Shown here: positions 51,929 to 62,817 of the stretch, piece after piece
Layout: each line of letters begins with the position of its first letter
How positions within the stretch are numbered: the stretch's first letter is position 1
Origin: Ptychodera flava
Taxonomy: Eukaryota > Hemichordata > Enteropneusta > Ptychoderidae
DNA length: 64,000 nucleotides
Assembly: GCF_041260155.1 (NCBI RefSeq)
Contig: NW_027248278.1
Span: 21,256,941 to 21,320,940 of the forward strand
Direction of reading: 5' to 3'
The notes under the pieces: model-generated
Seen by the model: the letters and a program-made list of their open reading frames with translations, nothing else
What the model was told of the DNA's origin: nothing
Databases searched by the model: none
Translations under genes and position numbers: made by a program

Positions 51929-53455
51929 CACTGCATGATAATTTGATACAAATACCTTTTGAAAAGTAGGTTCGATACTATCATGAACCTGCCCCTAATC
52001 TGTTCCTGCAACAACCGATAACTTTTTATCTATCACCGTTATACAAGGCAGCCGTTTGTCCATTTGCTGCAATCCAAATAAATTAAATATTTTCTAAATC
52101 CGTTGTGTTTACAATACAGTTTACGCGAAGAGTTTTTACACGGTGGAGTAGAACAAGAAGCGCATTTTTACAAACAAAAGTAATCATTTAAAAGTTAATA
52201 CAAAGTTACAGCTTGATACAATACAAAATACAACTGTCGACGGCAAGTTAGGGTGTTACAAAATGAACTATGTAGGTGAAGTATTGGGTAACATTTTCTC
52301 TAAAGTTACTTACCTGGTTGACAGATCCCAAGTGTTCGACGGCGAAACCATTGAAGACCGTTCCATAAACATTTGTAACGGATGCGCGAGCTGGGAGGCT
52401 ATCCATAACACTAGCGACGCTAACACCATCCTGAAAATGAAACGCAATGCATATGTATGACAGAGATTCCTCTAATATTATGATTTACTGCTACTGGGCG
52501 GGTTGATATCAAAATTTGCGAATAAAATCTTGAGCTCCCATTAGCAATTCCTTAATGCAGCGTAACGATTTTATATTTTGGTGCGCCCAAGAAAATACTT
52601 AGCTTTGGGTAATTCTAGATTTAGTAAACGATATTTGTGGCGGTTCCCATAACGAAATGTGTACTTGAGTGTTATTCTGTATAAAATGAAGATTTCAGTT
52701 CTAATAATGCTCTCGTTTAATTGAAATCTCCGAAGCTCCTTCAAATGACTCTTGGTAACGTTTGTTTTGATACTTTGTAAATAATATTTTGATATGACGA
52801 ACCATTATTAATATAATGATCACTGACAAATATTATGCATGAAAGATTGCTCTTACAGAGACACAAGACCAAGTGAAATGAGAAAAATTGTCCTCTGCCA
52901 ATTTGAACGAAGTAATTTTGTAAAACAGCTGTACGGAATACTCGTATGATAACAAAAACTTTTCTGTACTAATTTCTACCATGTTTTGCCTCCGCACGTC
53001 CATTTCTAAACGATTGCAAGGATGCATACTGCTGCAGTCAAATATGTTTGTGCTTTGTGGGAAATTTACGATATGTGACAGTAGCATTGGTATGAAAAGT
53101 AACACGTACAGCAGGGTAATTGAATCAATACTTTTTTAACAAAGTGTCATGATATTAAAACACGGACGTTTCGATCCTTGATAGATCCTTTCTGAATGAT
53201 GTCAAGTTTCTAGACGTATATCGTGCAGAGCCGAACTGCCAGTGTACTCCATTTCAACTTTAGAAAAAGAGCCTATAAATAATATCAATCCTCTGTATAA
53301 AACATAAAATAGTGGAATATTTTGTGTGAATATGGGTGTCTTACCTTGACGCCGACCAGGTATCTGTTCTTAACAGAATTCTTGACCTTATAGTAAGGTG
53401 CCATACTGGCAGCGCTTGCTGCGGCGACGAAGAGAGCCAGAAGAAGTATACGCAT
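48451..53455 (-). CDS. copy A: intact proteinase K-like subtilase (peptidase S8A), 8 coding exons
   Basis: A predicted 366-residue secreted serine endopeptidase. Exons (coding parts): 53345-53455, 52314-52430, 51715-51838, 51427-51536, 49944-50085, 49356-49540, 48919-49090, 48451-48590; all are phase-consistent with GT-AG borders. Signal peptide RILLLALFVAAASA; inhibitor_I9 propeptide about residues 20-93 with LPFVEYVEDDSIM; mature domain from about residue 94 (VEWGCDR). Catalytic Asp129 (ADTGLRYTH), His161 (GHGTHCAG), Ser313 (SGTSMSCPHVAG); oxyanion Asn248 (SAGNSN). The length is close to the usual 380-residue proteinase K precursor. Expected to be autoactivated and act extracellularly, perhaps in digestion or defence (inference). 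It is the only copy in the array without a lesion. A TATA box and 5' exon lie upstream. Confidence 0.93.
48919..49090 (-). CDS. copy A exon 7 (catalytic Ser313)
   Basis: TTTCCAG|GCTG to GCAG|GTCAG; residues 264-320. It reads VTVGSTDSSDRRSSFSNFGS, then [19 protein letters not shown] and PHVA. Confidence 0.93.
49356..49540 (-). CDS. copy A exon 6 (oxyanion Asn248)
   Basis: TTTCAG|GTTTGG to GAG|GTATGT; residues 202-263. It reads LDAVAASGPKPGVVSMSLGG, then VSAGNSNANACNQSPARVAE. SMSLGGG is the substrate-binding strand of subtilases. Confidence 0.93.
49944..50085 (-). CDS. copy A exon 5 (catalytic His161)
   Basis: TTTCAG|GGCTC to GCCG|GTAAGA; residues 155-201. It reads GSDCHGHGTHCAGTAVGNSV, then YSVRVLNCQGSGLTSNIVA. 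Confidence 0.93.
50745..51023. mobile_element. 279-bp MITE-like inverted-repeat element
   Basis: Ends GATGAGGGTGTGTTCC and GAACACCCTCTCATG pair. Inside are a second inverted pair (ATGATACTTAAATGATAAT, about 50918, and its complement near 50965) and a small CAGTCCC/GGGACTG hairpin. It lies in intron 4 of copy A. Confidence 0.65.
51427..51536 (-). CDS. copy A exon 4 (catalytic Asp129)
   Basis: CACACAG|GTACC to GAT|GTAAGT; residues 119-154 plus the shared Gly118. It reads TGNGANVFIADTGLRYTHVE then FNGRAHPFYDFQSGRD. Confidence 0.93.
51715..51838 (-). CDS. copy A exon 3 (end of propeptide, start of mature enzyme)
   Basis: ATCAAG|CTGAGAGG to TATG|GTGAGA; residues 77-117. It reads LRGLPFVEYVEDDSIMKADV, then EWGCDRLDQRNLPLDG. 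The propeptide cleavage site probably lies around residue 94. Confidence 0.9.
51854..51923. repeat. (GA)n microsatellite just upstream of copy A exon 3
   Basis: Seventy bp of GA on the plus strand, which is (CT)n in the transcript, ending about 15 nt before the exon 3 acceptor. It occupies the polypyrimidine-tract position of intron 2. Confidence 0.97.
52314..52430 (-). CDS. copy A exon 2 (I9 propeptide)
   Basis: TTTTCAG|GATGG to CAG|GTAAGT; residues 38-76. It reads DGVSVASVMDSLPARASVTN, then VYGTVFNGFAVEHLGSVNQ. VYGTVFNGFA is characteristic of the I9 inhibitor fold. Confidence 0.93.
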
Positions 53456-53467
53456 CTTGAAGTTTGT
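53345..53467 (-). CDS. copy A exon 1 (start codon, signal peptide)
   Basis: Acceptor CTCTCTCAG at 53468, 12 nt of leader, ATG at 53453-53455. It codes residues 1-37 (coding part 53345-53455), ending YKVKNSVKNRYLVGVK|GTAAGAC. Confidence 0.92.
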
Positions 53468-53579
53468 CTGAGAGAGAGAGAGAGAGGGGAGAGAGATAAT
53501 AGCAGTTGTAGGTATTTCCTCTAGTAAACTGCCAGTTCAATGGAAAACCATGATGTGATTAGAATATCTGTATTCTTAC

Positions 53580-53605
53580 CTCTGTGGCTTGGAAGTCCAA
53601 AGTGA
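53580..53605 (-). promoter_or_regulatory. copy A 5' non-coding exon and TATA promoter
   Basis: A TATATA core (GTCTATATATTGC) lies at 53629-53637 on the minus strand. About 30 nt downstream a short leader (CTTGGACTTCCAAGCCACAG) leads to a donor CAGAG|GTAAGAATA at 53580. Promoter, start site and exon are inferred from spacing and consensus. Confidence 0.55.
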
Positions 53606-53639
53606 TGAAGTGTCTCTGAAGAACCGCAATATATAGACG

Positions 53640-54201
53640 ACTTACCGACGGAATATTTAGTCATTAACATCTGGTGCTTATCATATACAGGTCGCACGCG
53701 AGGCTGATTGATAGTTTTGTTTTGCAGAATGTGATATTTTTTGCTGATATCATAATACTTCATCACTCTAGTCTGTGTGAAAATAAGGTATGATGTATTT
53801 TCACCCAGTTGTTGTCATGATCGTATCGCTATTGTATCAGTACTTCATTGCAAATGTTCTCACGATGGGGACCTGTAGAGGATAATCAAAAAGAGAACCC
53901 ATGAATGCCTGTATAGTGATCGTCTACTAATGACAATAGTTGATCTAGTCTTCAATAAGGGAAACTTAAGAAACTGTATCTACCCAATGGCGATTGTTTC
54001 AGTGGGAGTAACATCAGTACAGTTGAGTAAACGTTCAAGAAATAAAAGATTACAAAGTTCATTAATACAATGATCACTGATCAAACCAGACGAAAGATTG
54101 TGTCATCTCCCACGCTCAACACATTGAGAATCTTTATACAAACATAAAATGGAAAACATTGTTAGAAATCATAAAACTTGACCATAAAAAATGAGATTAT
54201 G

Positions 54202-54263
<62 letters not shown>

Positions 54264-55833
54264 TATATGAATAGAACAATTCTGTCATTTCAATTTTCGC
54301 TGCCTGAAATACGTTGTGTCTTGTGTTATGGGGTCGCCCCGCTTGATGTTGAAACGTATTGTGGGAAAAAATCGACTTATCAGCACAGAAAGATTTTGAC
54401 ATAATGATCTGATAAAAACGTTTAACACAAATGCAATCGTTTGCATGACAAAAAGTGCCATATTATTGTGAAAATATCTAAACTGACGCATCTCTCTAGG
54501 CATTTCTGGTGTGAAAATCATTAAACCTTTACTTTGGCTTCAGTAGTCTCATTTATTTTACCTGTAGAAATCCGCCATGACTATCACTCACTTAGGTGGC
54601 AAAATCTCTCATCGTCCTACTTTTTCGAAAATCCAAAATTTTATTTTCTACATAGAGTTAACACGGGAAAGGCGGCCGTTTTGAATTTCAAATATTGCTA
54701 AATGTTGGGTAATTTGTTTCGCTAGTTCCAAACTTTGCATGATGACCCCAATCTTTATTGTTGGTTTGGTAAGAGAATGGTTGAAAGTTTCATTGAGGAA
54801 AGTTTGAGCGAAAGTGTAAGCCTTTCACTTTCGGATCGCATACTACCTTAATACGGAATATCAAAATGAGATACTCAGGGGTAGTTATCAGTCGTTGTCT
54901 GCAGCTCACAACCCTCTGCCGTTTAGCGATACATTTCCTGTTCTTCCTAGACGAGACAAGTGTGATTCACGGATATGCTCATTTTAGCGATGGATAATAG
55001 CTTTTCAGTAAGAATAATATAAGAATACATAGATTCCCAACCAGATTTTTCAAAATGATAGCGGCGTGTCTTATGTCTGGTCGGTACTGCCGTTCATCAA
55101 CATTATTTTCTTTATGTGCCAACGTGTGCGCCATGTGGACATCCCTTCACACATTGCAAAACTGACTAATCTATTGCAAATTTATGAGGAAATGCCAAGA
55201 AAATACTAAAAGTCACCACAACCCCGCTGGCATTTTTTAAAATTTGCAATTTCATCAACGGGACGTTTTATATCTGATATTCGAAGGTTTTGCATGCTTT
55301 AGTAATGCCTACACCAGTCAAACAAGGCATACTATAGGACCAATTTATATAATAACCGCTTTCAGAAGTTGTTTAAAGAACATGGTTCTCGTTTAAAAAA
55401 TCACCAACTTCTTAGACACATATGCAGTAATGCTTGATTTTTAAGTGTTGTTGGCCTTGGAAGCTTCATTTGGACATTATATTACCATGCCCTGTCCATC
55501 GCATTTTGATTGGTCGAGCTGAACCACGTGACTGACCACAAATACACAGTAATGCTTTGTTTACATGCCCGTGAATATGAATAATAAGATTAACAACTCA
55601 AAGTATCGTAACTTTACAGCTGAAATGTAAATCATAATCAATCACAAAATAAAATGGAGCACTTGTGGGCCAAGTTGAGAAACGTTTTTCCTGAAATTAT
55701 CTCCGGATTTGCCAAATTTTTACAGCGCGAGTGACAGTGCGTCGCATATTGCTCAGTTCTGGGGCCCAGTTGCCGTTAGCTTGGGAAATGTTCGCAAATG
55801 TTGACGGTTTTCTCGGTTCGTTGATAATATAAT
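53640..55833. other. gene-free stretch
   Basis: No exon recognised upstream of copy A on either strand. Contains one AT microsatellite. Confidence 0.5.
54202..54268. repeat. (AT)n microsatellite
   Basis: AT run of about 66 bp with one phase slip. Confidence 0.95.
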
Positions 55834-56000
55834 GGAAATAACAGACTCCGCCCTGACCATTAACGTTTATTTATGGGCGCGGGCTCGAGGAAAGCCAAAA
55901 TTAACGGGCTCGGCAAGCCTCGCCCGTCAATTTTTGGCTTTCTCCTTGTCCTTGCCCATAAATAAACATTAATAGTCTGCGTGTCCCCCGTTATTTCTGT
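55834..56000. mobile_element. 167-bp hairpin (foldback element)
   Basis: The left arm starts GGAAATAACAGACTCCG and includes GTTTATTTATGGGC. The right arm carries GCCCATAAATAAAC and ends CGTTATTTC. The arms meet at GGGCTCGGCAAGCCTCGCCC. Confidence 0.8.
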
Positions 56001-56519
56001 AATAGATGTCTGGCATTCTTTCTTCGTCAAATTAATTACATGGTTATCTGCTCTGTCACTGCATATAACCAAGTGTTACGACTCACGTCCCATCCTTCCT
56101 TTTTGAGATGACTGAGGTATTGAATACTTTAAACGGGCCATTCTTGACGTTAGATTGCGGTTAAAATCTGAAAATGCGTTAAACATATAAAGTGTGCCAC
56201 TCGTGTAATAAAAATGGTAATTAATTTATTGGCTGAAGAAAAAATGGGCGATATCATAAGGAGACCTTACAGTTGTTCAAACTTTAGCAGAATTTATAAT
56301 CTGAAAACACAGAGACAGGCACATTATTTTTTCATAGCACGCAGCATGAATGTTGTGGCAATATAATCCTTTGCCGAAACCCTTGCGATTCAGAAATTAT
56401 AAGCTGTAAAGGTACCAGGCAATGTCGTTTTGAGCAAACGGGTTTTAAATCTTTTATTTCAAAAGTGTTCTTTTACGGCGCGCCGATTGTTTCAAAATTA
56501 TTTGAAATATTTGTGAGGA

Positions 56520-57270
56520 TCCAGAAAAAAAAATCGCTGGGATTAAATAAACAAAAGGGGTGGGGTCATGCAAGATAAAAAAAATGCTAGGGGTAAATAA
56601 AAAGGGAGAGGGTACTGTAGTAGATAGAGGAAAAAATCGCCAGGGTTATTAATAAAGGGGAGTACATTCAGAAATAAAATGTCGGGTATTGTGAAAAAGG
56701 ATGAGGGGGATAACATCCAGAGGAATATGGCTCGGGTAAAGAAACAGGGGGAGTACTATCATAGTGGTAGATCCAAATTAAAGAAAATCTGTTTGTGTCA
56801 TTTAAAAAACGAGGGGGCAGGGGGTTTAGCGCTGGTGTAAATAAAAATGGGTTGGTTAAATATTTTTGCGAATCCAAAAAAGTGAAGGATGAGAGAATAG
56901 AGTTTCAAAATTATTTTAGATATATTTGTGGTGATTCGGGAAAGGAATTGGGGGAAAAATTGGGAAGATCCAGAAAAAAGAAACACTGGGGAGAGAAAAA
57001 ACATGGGTTATCACAATTTACTTTGGAAAGAATGCGAGTGTATCATTATGCAAAACTTCAGTAGCTTTATGAATATCAGAAAAATAGAAGAGATATAAAA
57101 GGATACCGGGGGAAAAAACGAGCCGTGCTTGTTGAAAATGTGGAGTACTTGTTTGGTGGGGAAAAATCTAGATTTGGGTCGCTACCACACAAAATTTGTG
57201 GAGTGGGTGGACAAAATAAAAATGGTTAGGGGGTCTAGGTATCCGCGAGCATTTCGCGAACTGCAAAAAA
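56520..57270. repeat. degenerate purine-rich, G-run minisatellite region
   Basis: Repeated degenerate units of about 50-60 bp combine AAAAAATCGCTGGG-type and GGGGTAAATAAA-type segments, with many GGGG runs on the plus strand. Open frames here reflect skewed composition, not genes. Confidence 0.6.
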
Positions 57271-57559
57271 AACAAGGGGGGTGGTGATCCCACAGCTCAC
57301 TCATTGTTTTTTAATATAGAGTCGTTGGTGTTCTTTATAATGACCTAAGAAAGTTGAAAACAAAGTAACCATATGGGAAACAGCTAAATTCCTCATAATT
57401 TCACGAGCACTAGGTCGTGTGTTAAGAAGGTGAAGGGTTATCAATCGTTTGTATCCGTATGTTTCTTGTTTTGTTTCCATGCGAATATGACATTTTAAAC
57501 TGGTCCAATAATCATTTCCATTGAAGGTAACATTACCAGGTCCATGGGGCATTTGAGAT

Positions 57560-59290
57560 TATAAATTTAAGTAGGACCATCCTCGACCACTAATATTTGG
57601 TGGTGGTACCAGGTGTCCGGAATAGGTAAGCGTACCCTGCTAGCATGCTACACCCGTCAGGATTGGTCCCAAAATTGTCTAAATACTGAATGAAGTGATA
57701 CAGTATATAAATCACTGTAATAAGTCAAGCCGGGAATGCTGTCGCTAATCATTTGAGTGACCGAGGTGTCATATTTGGCCAGAATGTCGTCATATCGACA
57801 GTGAACTTTTTGAAAGTCCTCACGAGTCTTTTGGATGTGTATCCCTGTCTCACTAGTTTTTTTATACAAATAAACTGTGTCTCATTTGAAAATTGGAGTA
57901 GGAATCACAAGCCCTACAATGTCAGAGAAGTTTAGACACGTTCACACCATAGGCAGGTGCAGATGGAATATTATTTGATAAGTGGGGATTATTTATGATT
58001 TCAAAATCGAAATCATCCCTTTTGTCATACAGCTTAATGTGTAGCCCATTGGTACCCACTTGTAGGAATAGATGAAGATATTAAGCTGAGTTCTGACCCT
58101 AAGTAGTTTCTTTGATTTCCAACTCATCAGGATAAATATGATGTAAGTAGTTTTATATGTGTGGATTGTCTAGACTAATCAGATCATCAATATATCTGTG
58201 CGTGTTGTTAAAACGCCTTGCAAGTTTTTTAGACCCTGCTTTGTAGGGAGATTGTATGAACTCTGCATCATATAAATACAGAAATAGGTCAGCAAGAAGT
58301 GGTAAACAATTTGTACCACTGGTATGCCAATAGATTGTTGAAACGTCATACCAACAATAACAAATATGTTGTCCATTAGGAAATTAACATCAGTGTACTT
58401 GTGCTGGGCATCCATGTTGTTACTAAAATAACCTGACCTATGTTTGATGGTAATATATTGGTACCTTCTACTGCCATTTATGCAGGAGAGCTTGTTTAAC
58501 AAGAGATGTGGTGTATAGTGTGGAAAAGCCAAATGTTAGGATTGACCTGTACTTGTTTTTCTTGACTCTAAAATCAAGCAATAATTCCTTTGACTTTTTA
58601 GTATCCACAATTGATTCAACCCACTCGTTTCATACACTTTGTCAAAATATCGAAAAAGACCATTTTTGATGGTTGTTAAAATTACAGTCAATAATTGTGA
58701 CAGATGTTTAGTAGTGCATTTGCTTGAGTCTGCAATAAAGCGTTGTTTGTAAGGGTTCTTGTGCAGTTTAGGTATCCAATACAACATAGGCAGTGTTTTG
58801 TCCTTCTCTTTCAAAGGAATGCCAAATTCATTGAGCACAGATGAATGGTTTGAAAAAATGTCTTCATCAGAAAAGGAGGAAAGAGTATAGGCTGTATTAC
58901 TCTTACCTGAATGAAGGTTGAATTCACCTATTATACACTGAATATAATAATTCCTACATACAAAGATAATGTTGTTTGAAGCTTTGTCTGCAGGAACTAC
59001 AACATATTCTTTGTGTAAAGCATGAGGCATGCTTTGACAGACGGGTCATCTAATACTGAGGAAGTATTTACATCTTTAGTGTGAGAACGGAAATGTAAAA
59101 TACGTGTTTTAAATTTATCTCTGACTTTGCTCAGCCAGTCAGAGAGGCATTCCACATCAACTTCCTCAACTGCAGCCCACTGTTTTGTATATTTTTCGGC
59201 CGCAAACTGTAAGGCATGGGACCATATTAATCACTTAAATCAGTTGTATGCCTTGCTTCAGTGACTAATAGTTCGAGATTGCCAAGATCC
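57560..59290 (-). mobile_element. decayed reverse-transcriptase retroelement, Penelope-like candidate
   Basis: The minus strand encodes pieces of one RT protein in shifting frames. In order: WAAVEEVDVECLSDWLSKVR; HKEYVVVPADKASNNIIFVC; TLPMLYWIPKLHKNPYKQRF; NIFVIVGMTFQQSIGIPVVQ; RRFNNTHRYIDDLISLD, whose YIDD catalytic box lies at 58183-58194; then SNNIPSAPAYGVNVSKLL; and a C-terminal YDDILAKYDTSVTQMISD. Several frameshifts and stops. PADKA and YWIPKLHK followed by YIDD fit Penelope-like RTs as I remember them. No GIY-YIG endonuclease was recognised. It is inactive and lies between copies A and E. Confidence 0.7.
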
Positions 59291-60716
59291 GACGATTAGG
59301 GATGCTCGTATAGGTTTCTCAACGCCGATGCTTTCCGTATCGAAAGCTGATGTAAGTACGATTCGATCGATGCAAGTCGCATGAACATCGGACTCGATTT
59401 GATAAAGTTACGGCATTCGAAGTACATTCTCGCCGCCATATCTTGGTTAAAAACTATAATCAGGCTTTAAGAGTAAACGAACAATTTAACTAAACAAATA
59501 ATTATATACGCCTGGTCGACTGAAATCATTACCACACTACATAACTTTAAATTGCGTGTAACTAACGTGAATACATCCTTGTTGTAATTTTAATACCGTT
59601 TTCATATTGCCATTCTTTCAAACAAATACTTGTGCGTTTACTGATGACTTCTTCTCGAATTGTTTTAAATATAAAGCTGAGTATAGCCTTTCAGAACAGC
59701 GTGTCATTTTTTGACACTTTCAGCAAGACAAAGCCTAAGACTAGTTCGGGAATATTGTCACTTTTCTGAATTTTGCATATGGCTTTCGTTTATTTTAATA
59801 ACAAAAATAAACTGAAAAAGTGGGGGCTACTGTCGTATCATTTGATTTACTAGGTCCTGAAGAATCTCTACCCATGGTATTTCAACCAAAAGCTTACTTT
59901 TTTTTTCATTTCTAGGATACATTTCGCAAAACATATTACTAAAACTTGTTAGGTAATATTGTAATTTTTCTGATTTTTTGCATGTTGTATAACGTACAAT
60001 GAGTAGAAAAGATAAATGATGAGAAAAGTACTGTGTGCATCTTGCGTTTAGAGATATATTTTATAAAAATATGCAATATACCCTTTGATTTTTGTGCAGT
60101 TCACACTGTTATACGGCAAAACAAAACATGTAGGAAGGTAATTAATACAAAGGTATTGTTATTTCCTATAGTGAAGAGTTCTAAATCATTCCTCTACAAA
60201 TAAATTTTGTATTTTACAGGGAAATGGCTGCTTGATGAAGTTATATGATGTTACATATTTATCAAAACCACAAACTGCAGAGTTAGCATTTTTTGCATTT
60301 TTTTGAAGAATAAGGAATACTCTTAGCATTATTTCAATATCCAGTTCGGTGTCATCACGTTACAAGTACAATATTCAAAATGTCTTCTCATTTCAAGCCT
60401 TTAAGTTTGAATGTTTGAAGAAAATGACATTATTGCAAGGGTGTTGCTTTTGCATTTCTACATGCAAATTAATGGAATTGGCTGATACTGCTCCATCCAT
60501 TGAAAGTCCTTCACCTTGAAGTGAAAAGCTGGGTTTCAGAGGCTGATGTTAAGCCGACGGTTTCAACTCATCCAAAGTGTGTCCACCTTCTGTGGTATTC
60601 TTGCATTGTGCGGATTTTAATTCAGAGACAGTAACTTAGTCATTTCGGCCCGAATATTTCGACTTCAAGTTATTTCTCTCCTAATTACTTCGTTAAATGA
60701 ATAAGTACTTGCTGGT
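59291..60716. other. gene-free stretch
   Basis: No exon or element recognised. Confidence 0.5.
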
Positions 60717-60856
60717 TTAATCGATGTAGAGAAGAAGGCTGGACGATCCAGCACCGGGATTGGAAATAATACCCAAGATGGCATCTCCAGTCAATTTGCT
60801 CTTGTAGGGAGTACCATTGGTTTATTATTCAATGGCAAGATGGGTGACGATGACAC
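60717..60856 (-). pseudogene. copy E exon 8 relic
   Basis: 140 nt, the same length as exon 8 of copy A, acceptor ACAG|GTGTC. It reads VIVTHLAIE, then TAA TAA, then [18 protein letters not shown] and ISNPGAGSSSLLLYID, then TAA. No indels but two consecutive in-frame stops. Confidence 0.85.
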
Positions 60857-60913
60857 CTGTTTTTCAACGGATATTACTTTGTCAGTCCAGGACCTGTATC
60901 ACCCATGTTCTCT

Positions 60914-61065
<152 letters not shown>

Positions 61066-61093
61066 GACCTGTATCACCCATGTTCTCTCAACG

Positions 61094-61096
<3 letters not shown>

Positions 61097-61157
<61 letters not shown>

Positions 61158-61162
61158 TATAT
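61097..61162. repeat. (AT)n microsatellite
   Basis: Second AT run, separated from the first by a 27-bp direct repeat of the left flank. Confidence 0.95.
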
Positions 61163-61248
61163 CCTCGTTTTCGAACCAAGATAGTGACTACCAAATATTC
61201 ATGTAATGTTAGTCGCAAGTGGCTTTACATCAAAAACATCACAGCAAG

Positions 61249-62490
61249 GCTTGTGTGTTTCCCAAGACCATAGTAGGACCCTAAATAGCCAAGCGTCCGA
61301 TGCTGTGAGTTCCTGCTGTCATACGGTGGTGGACGGGAGGAGGTAGACGTCTAGTGCCGTTCAGGGAACACACAGTATCGTACTCAGGGCCATAGAGCTA
61401 AAAAAGGACCCTGCCTGGCTGAAATAATTGTAGCCCACGGGCCGTGCGCTTGCTTTTCTGACGTGTTGTCTGTGCAGTGCCGGCCGCTACGGGCTGGCGC
61501 TGCACAGCCAACACATCAGATAAAAGACATCACATGGCCGCCCTTGACCTGCAATTTTTGCAGCTAGACCCTGGCAAAACTAACGCTAATACACGCATTG
61601 TGATTGCGCTTGTGCTTAGTGCATTTGAACTTTCCTGGGTTTTTTGTGCTAGTAAGGTAGCCTCAACAATGATCGTTGTATTGCTATCGGTTGAGATATC
61701 AACATTGATTAGGGCTGTTTGTAGAAGAAAGAACAGGCGCTATAGGCGTTGACCATACAACGGTCGTTCACTGAGGCTACTGCAGTCAGCTGTGCAACCA
61801 ACTTTTGCGGTATGCAGAATTAAGAGAATGAAGACAAAATTTAATACTGAAATTATGGTGCAATAAACCCATGCACAATGATGGATGAAGGTCAATTCTG
61901 GTAAAAAGACTCCAGTTCTTGGTCTTGGGCTTTCCTCGGGGCATTCGACGCAAGAAGTATGGAGGTACACAAGAGCATGTTGCTAGGTTGTGTTTACAAG
62001 AATAAGAAATGATCAGACATTCCAATTCACCAGTCAGTTAGTGACACTCAGCCGACAGAGTATATGAGATTTATTGACCATGGCATGGAGGTAGAAAAGG
62101 ATCCCTTGCTACCTCCATGCCATGGTCAATGAATCTCATATACTCTGTCGGCTGAGTGTCACTGATTTACTGGTGAATTTGAATGTCTGATCATTCTTTA
62201 ATTCTCGTAAACACAACTATTATGCCGAAACAGGCAGGTGCTGCCAACACGTCAAAAAAGCTGGTGCAAGGCACCGTGTGCTACAATTATTGAACCTAGC
62301 CTGGGTCCTTCTTAGCCCTGCCATGGTACATTTTTAGCTGCATGGCCGTGCATACGATACTGTGTTTTCCAAGCATGGCGCGAGAGGCCTACTGCCTCCC
62401 GTCCGCCACTGTATAAAGCCAGGAACACATAGCATCTTACACTGGGATACTAGGGTCCTTCTATGGTCTTGTAAAGCACACATGCCGAGT
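61249..62490. mobile_element. ~1.24 kb DNA element with ~200-bp long terminal inverted repeats
   Basis: The left end (TTGTGTGTTTCCCAAGACC, ATAGTAGGACCCT) and the right end (AGGGTCCTTCTATGGTCTTG) are inverted copies. The similarity continues through matching GTGGACGGGAGG/CCTCCCGTCCGCC and ACAGTATCGTA/ATACGATACTGT for about 200 bp. In the middle a separate near-perfect hairpin with ~105-bp arms spans about 61990-62215. A plus-strand frame 61477-61752 ends with a basic RRKNRRYRR tail. This is faintly like N-termini of PIF/Harbinger transposases, but there is no catalytic domain. Confidence 0.8.
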
Positions 62491-62522
62491 CCGAGTCCAA
62501 GCTGACTGAAAACGAGTCTGCA

Positions 62523-62680
62523 TTAAAATTTTGCAGTTGTGTTACCAAAGCGAGGCCCTATATATATAAAATTTGTGCAACTATATCAGAACGAGGCCCT
62601 ATATATAAACTTTTTGCAGCTGTACGAAAACGAGGCCCTATATAAATAAAATTTTGCAGCTGCATGTAATCGAGGCTGAA
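62523..62680. repeat. short tandem array, ~50-bp units
   Basis: CGAGGCCCTATATA recurs at about 62551, 62592 and 62631, with a fourth decayed unit (CGAGGCTGAATGC). Each is followed by an AAA-rich part and GCAGCTGTA-like sequence. Confidence 0.75.
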
Positions 62681-62761
62681 TGCAATGTTTTCATCTGTAT
62701 GTCTCGAAAGCTAGGCTAAATGTAAATTTCGACCTTCATCCTATCCAAGTCTAGGCACTAA

Positions 62762-62778
62762 GTATGTATGTATGTATG

Positions 62779-62817
<39 letters not shown>

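Noticed and set aside
56795..57064. 89-codon Lys-rich frame
   Set aside because: Arises from the purine-rich repeat; composition, not a domain.
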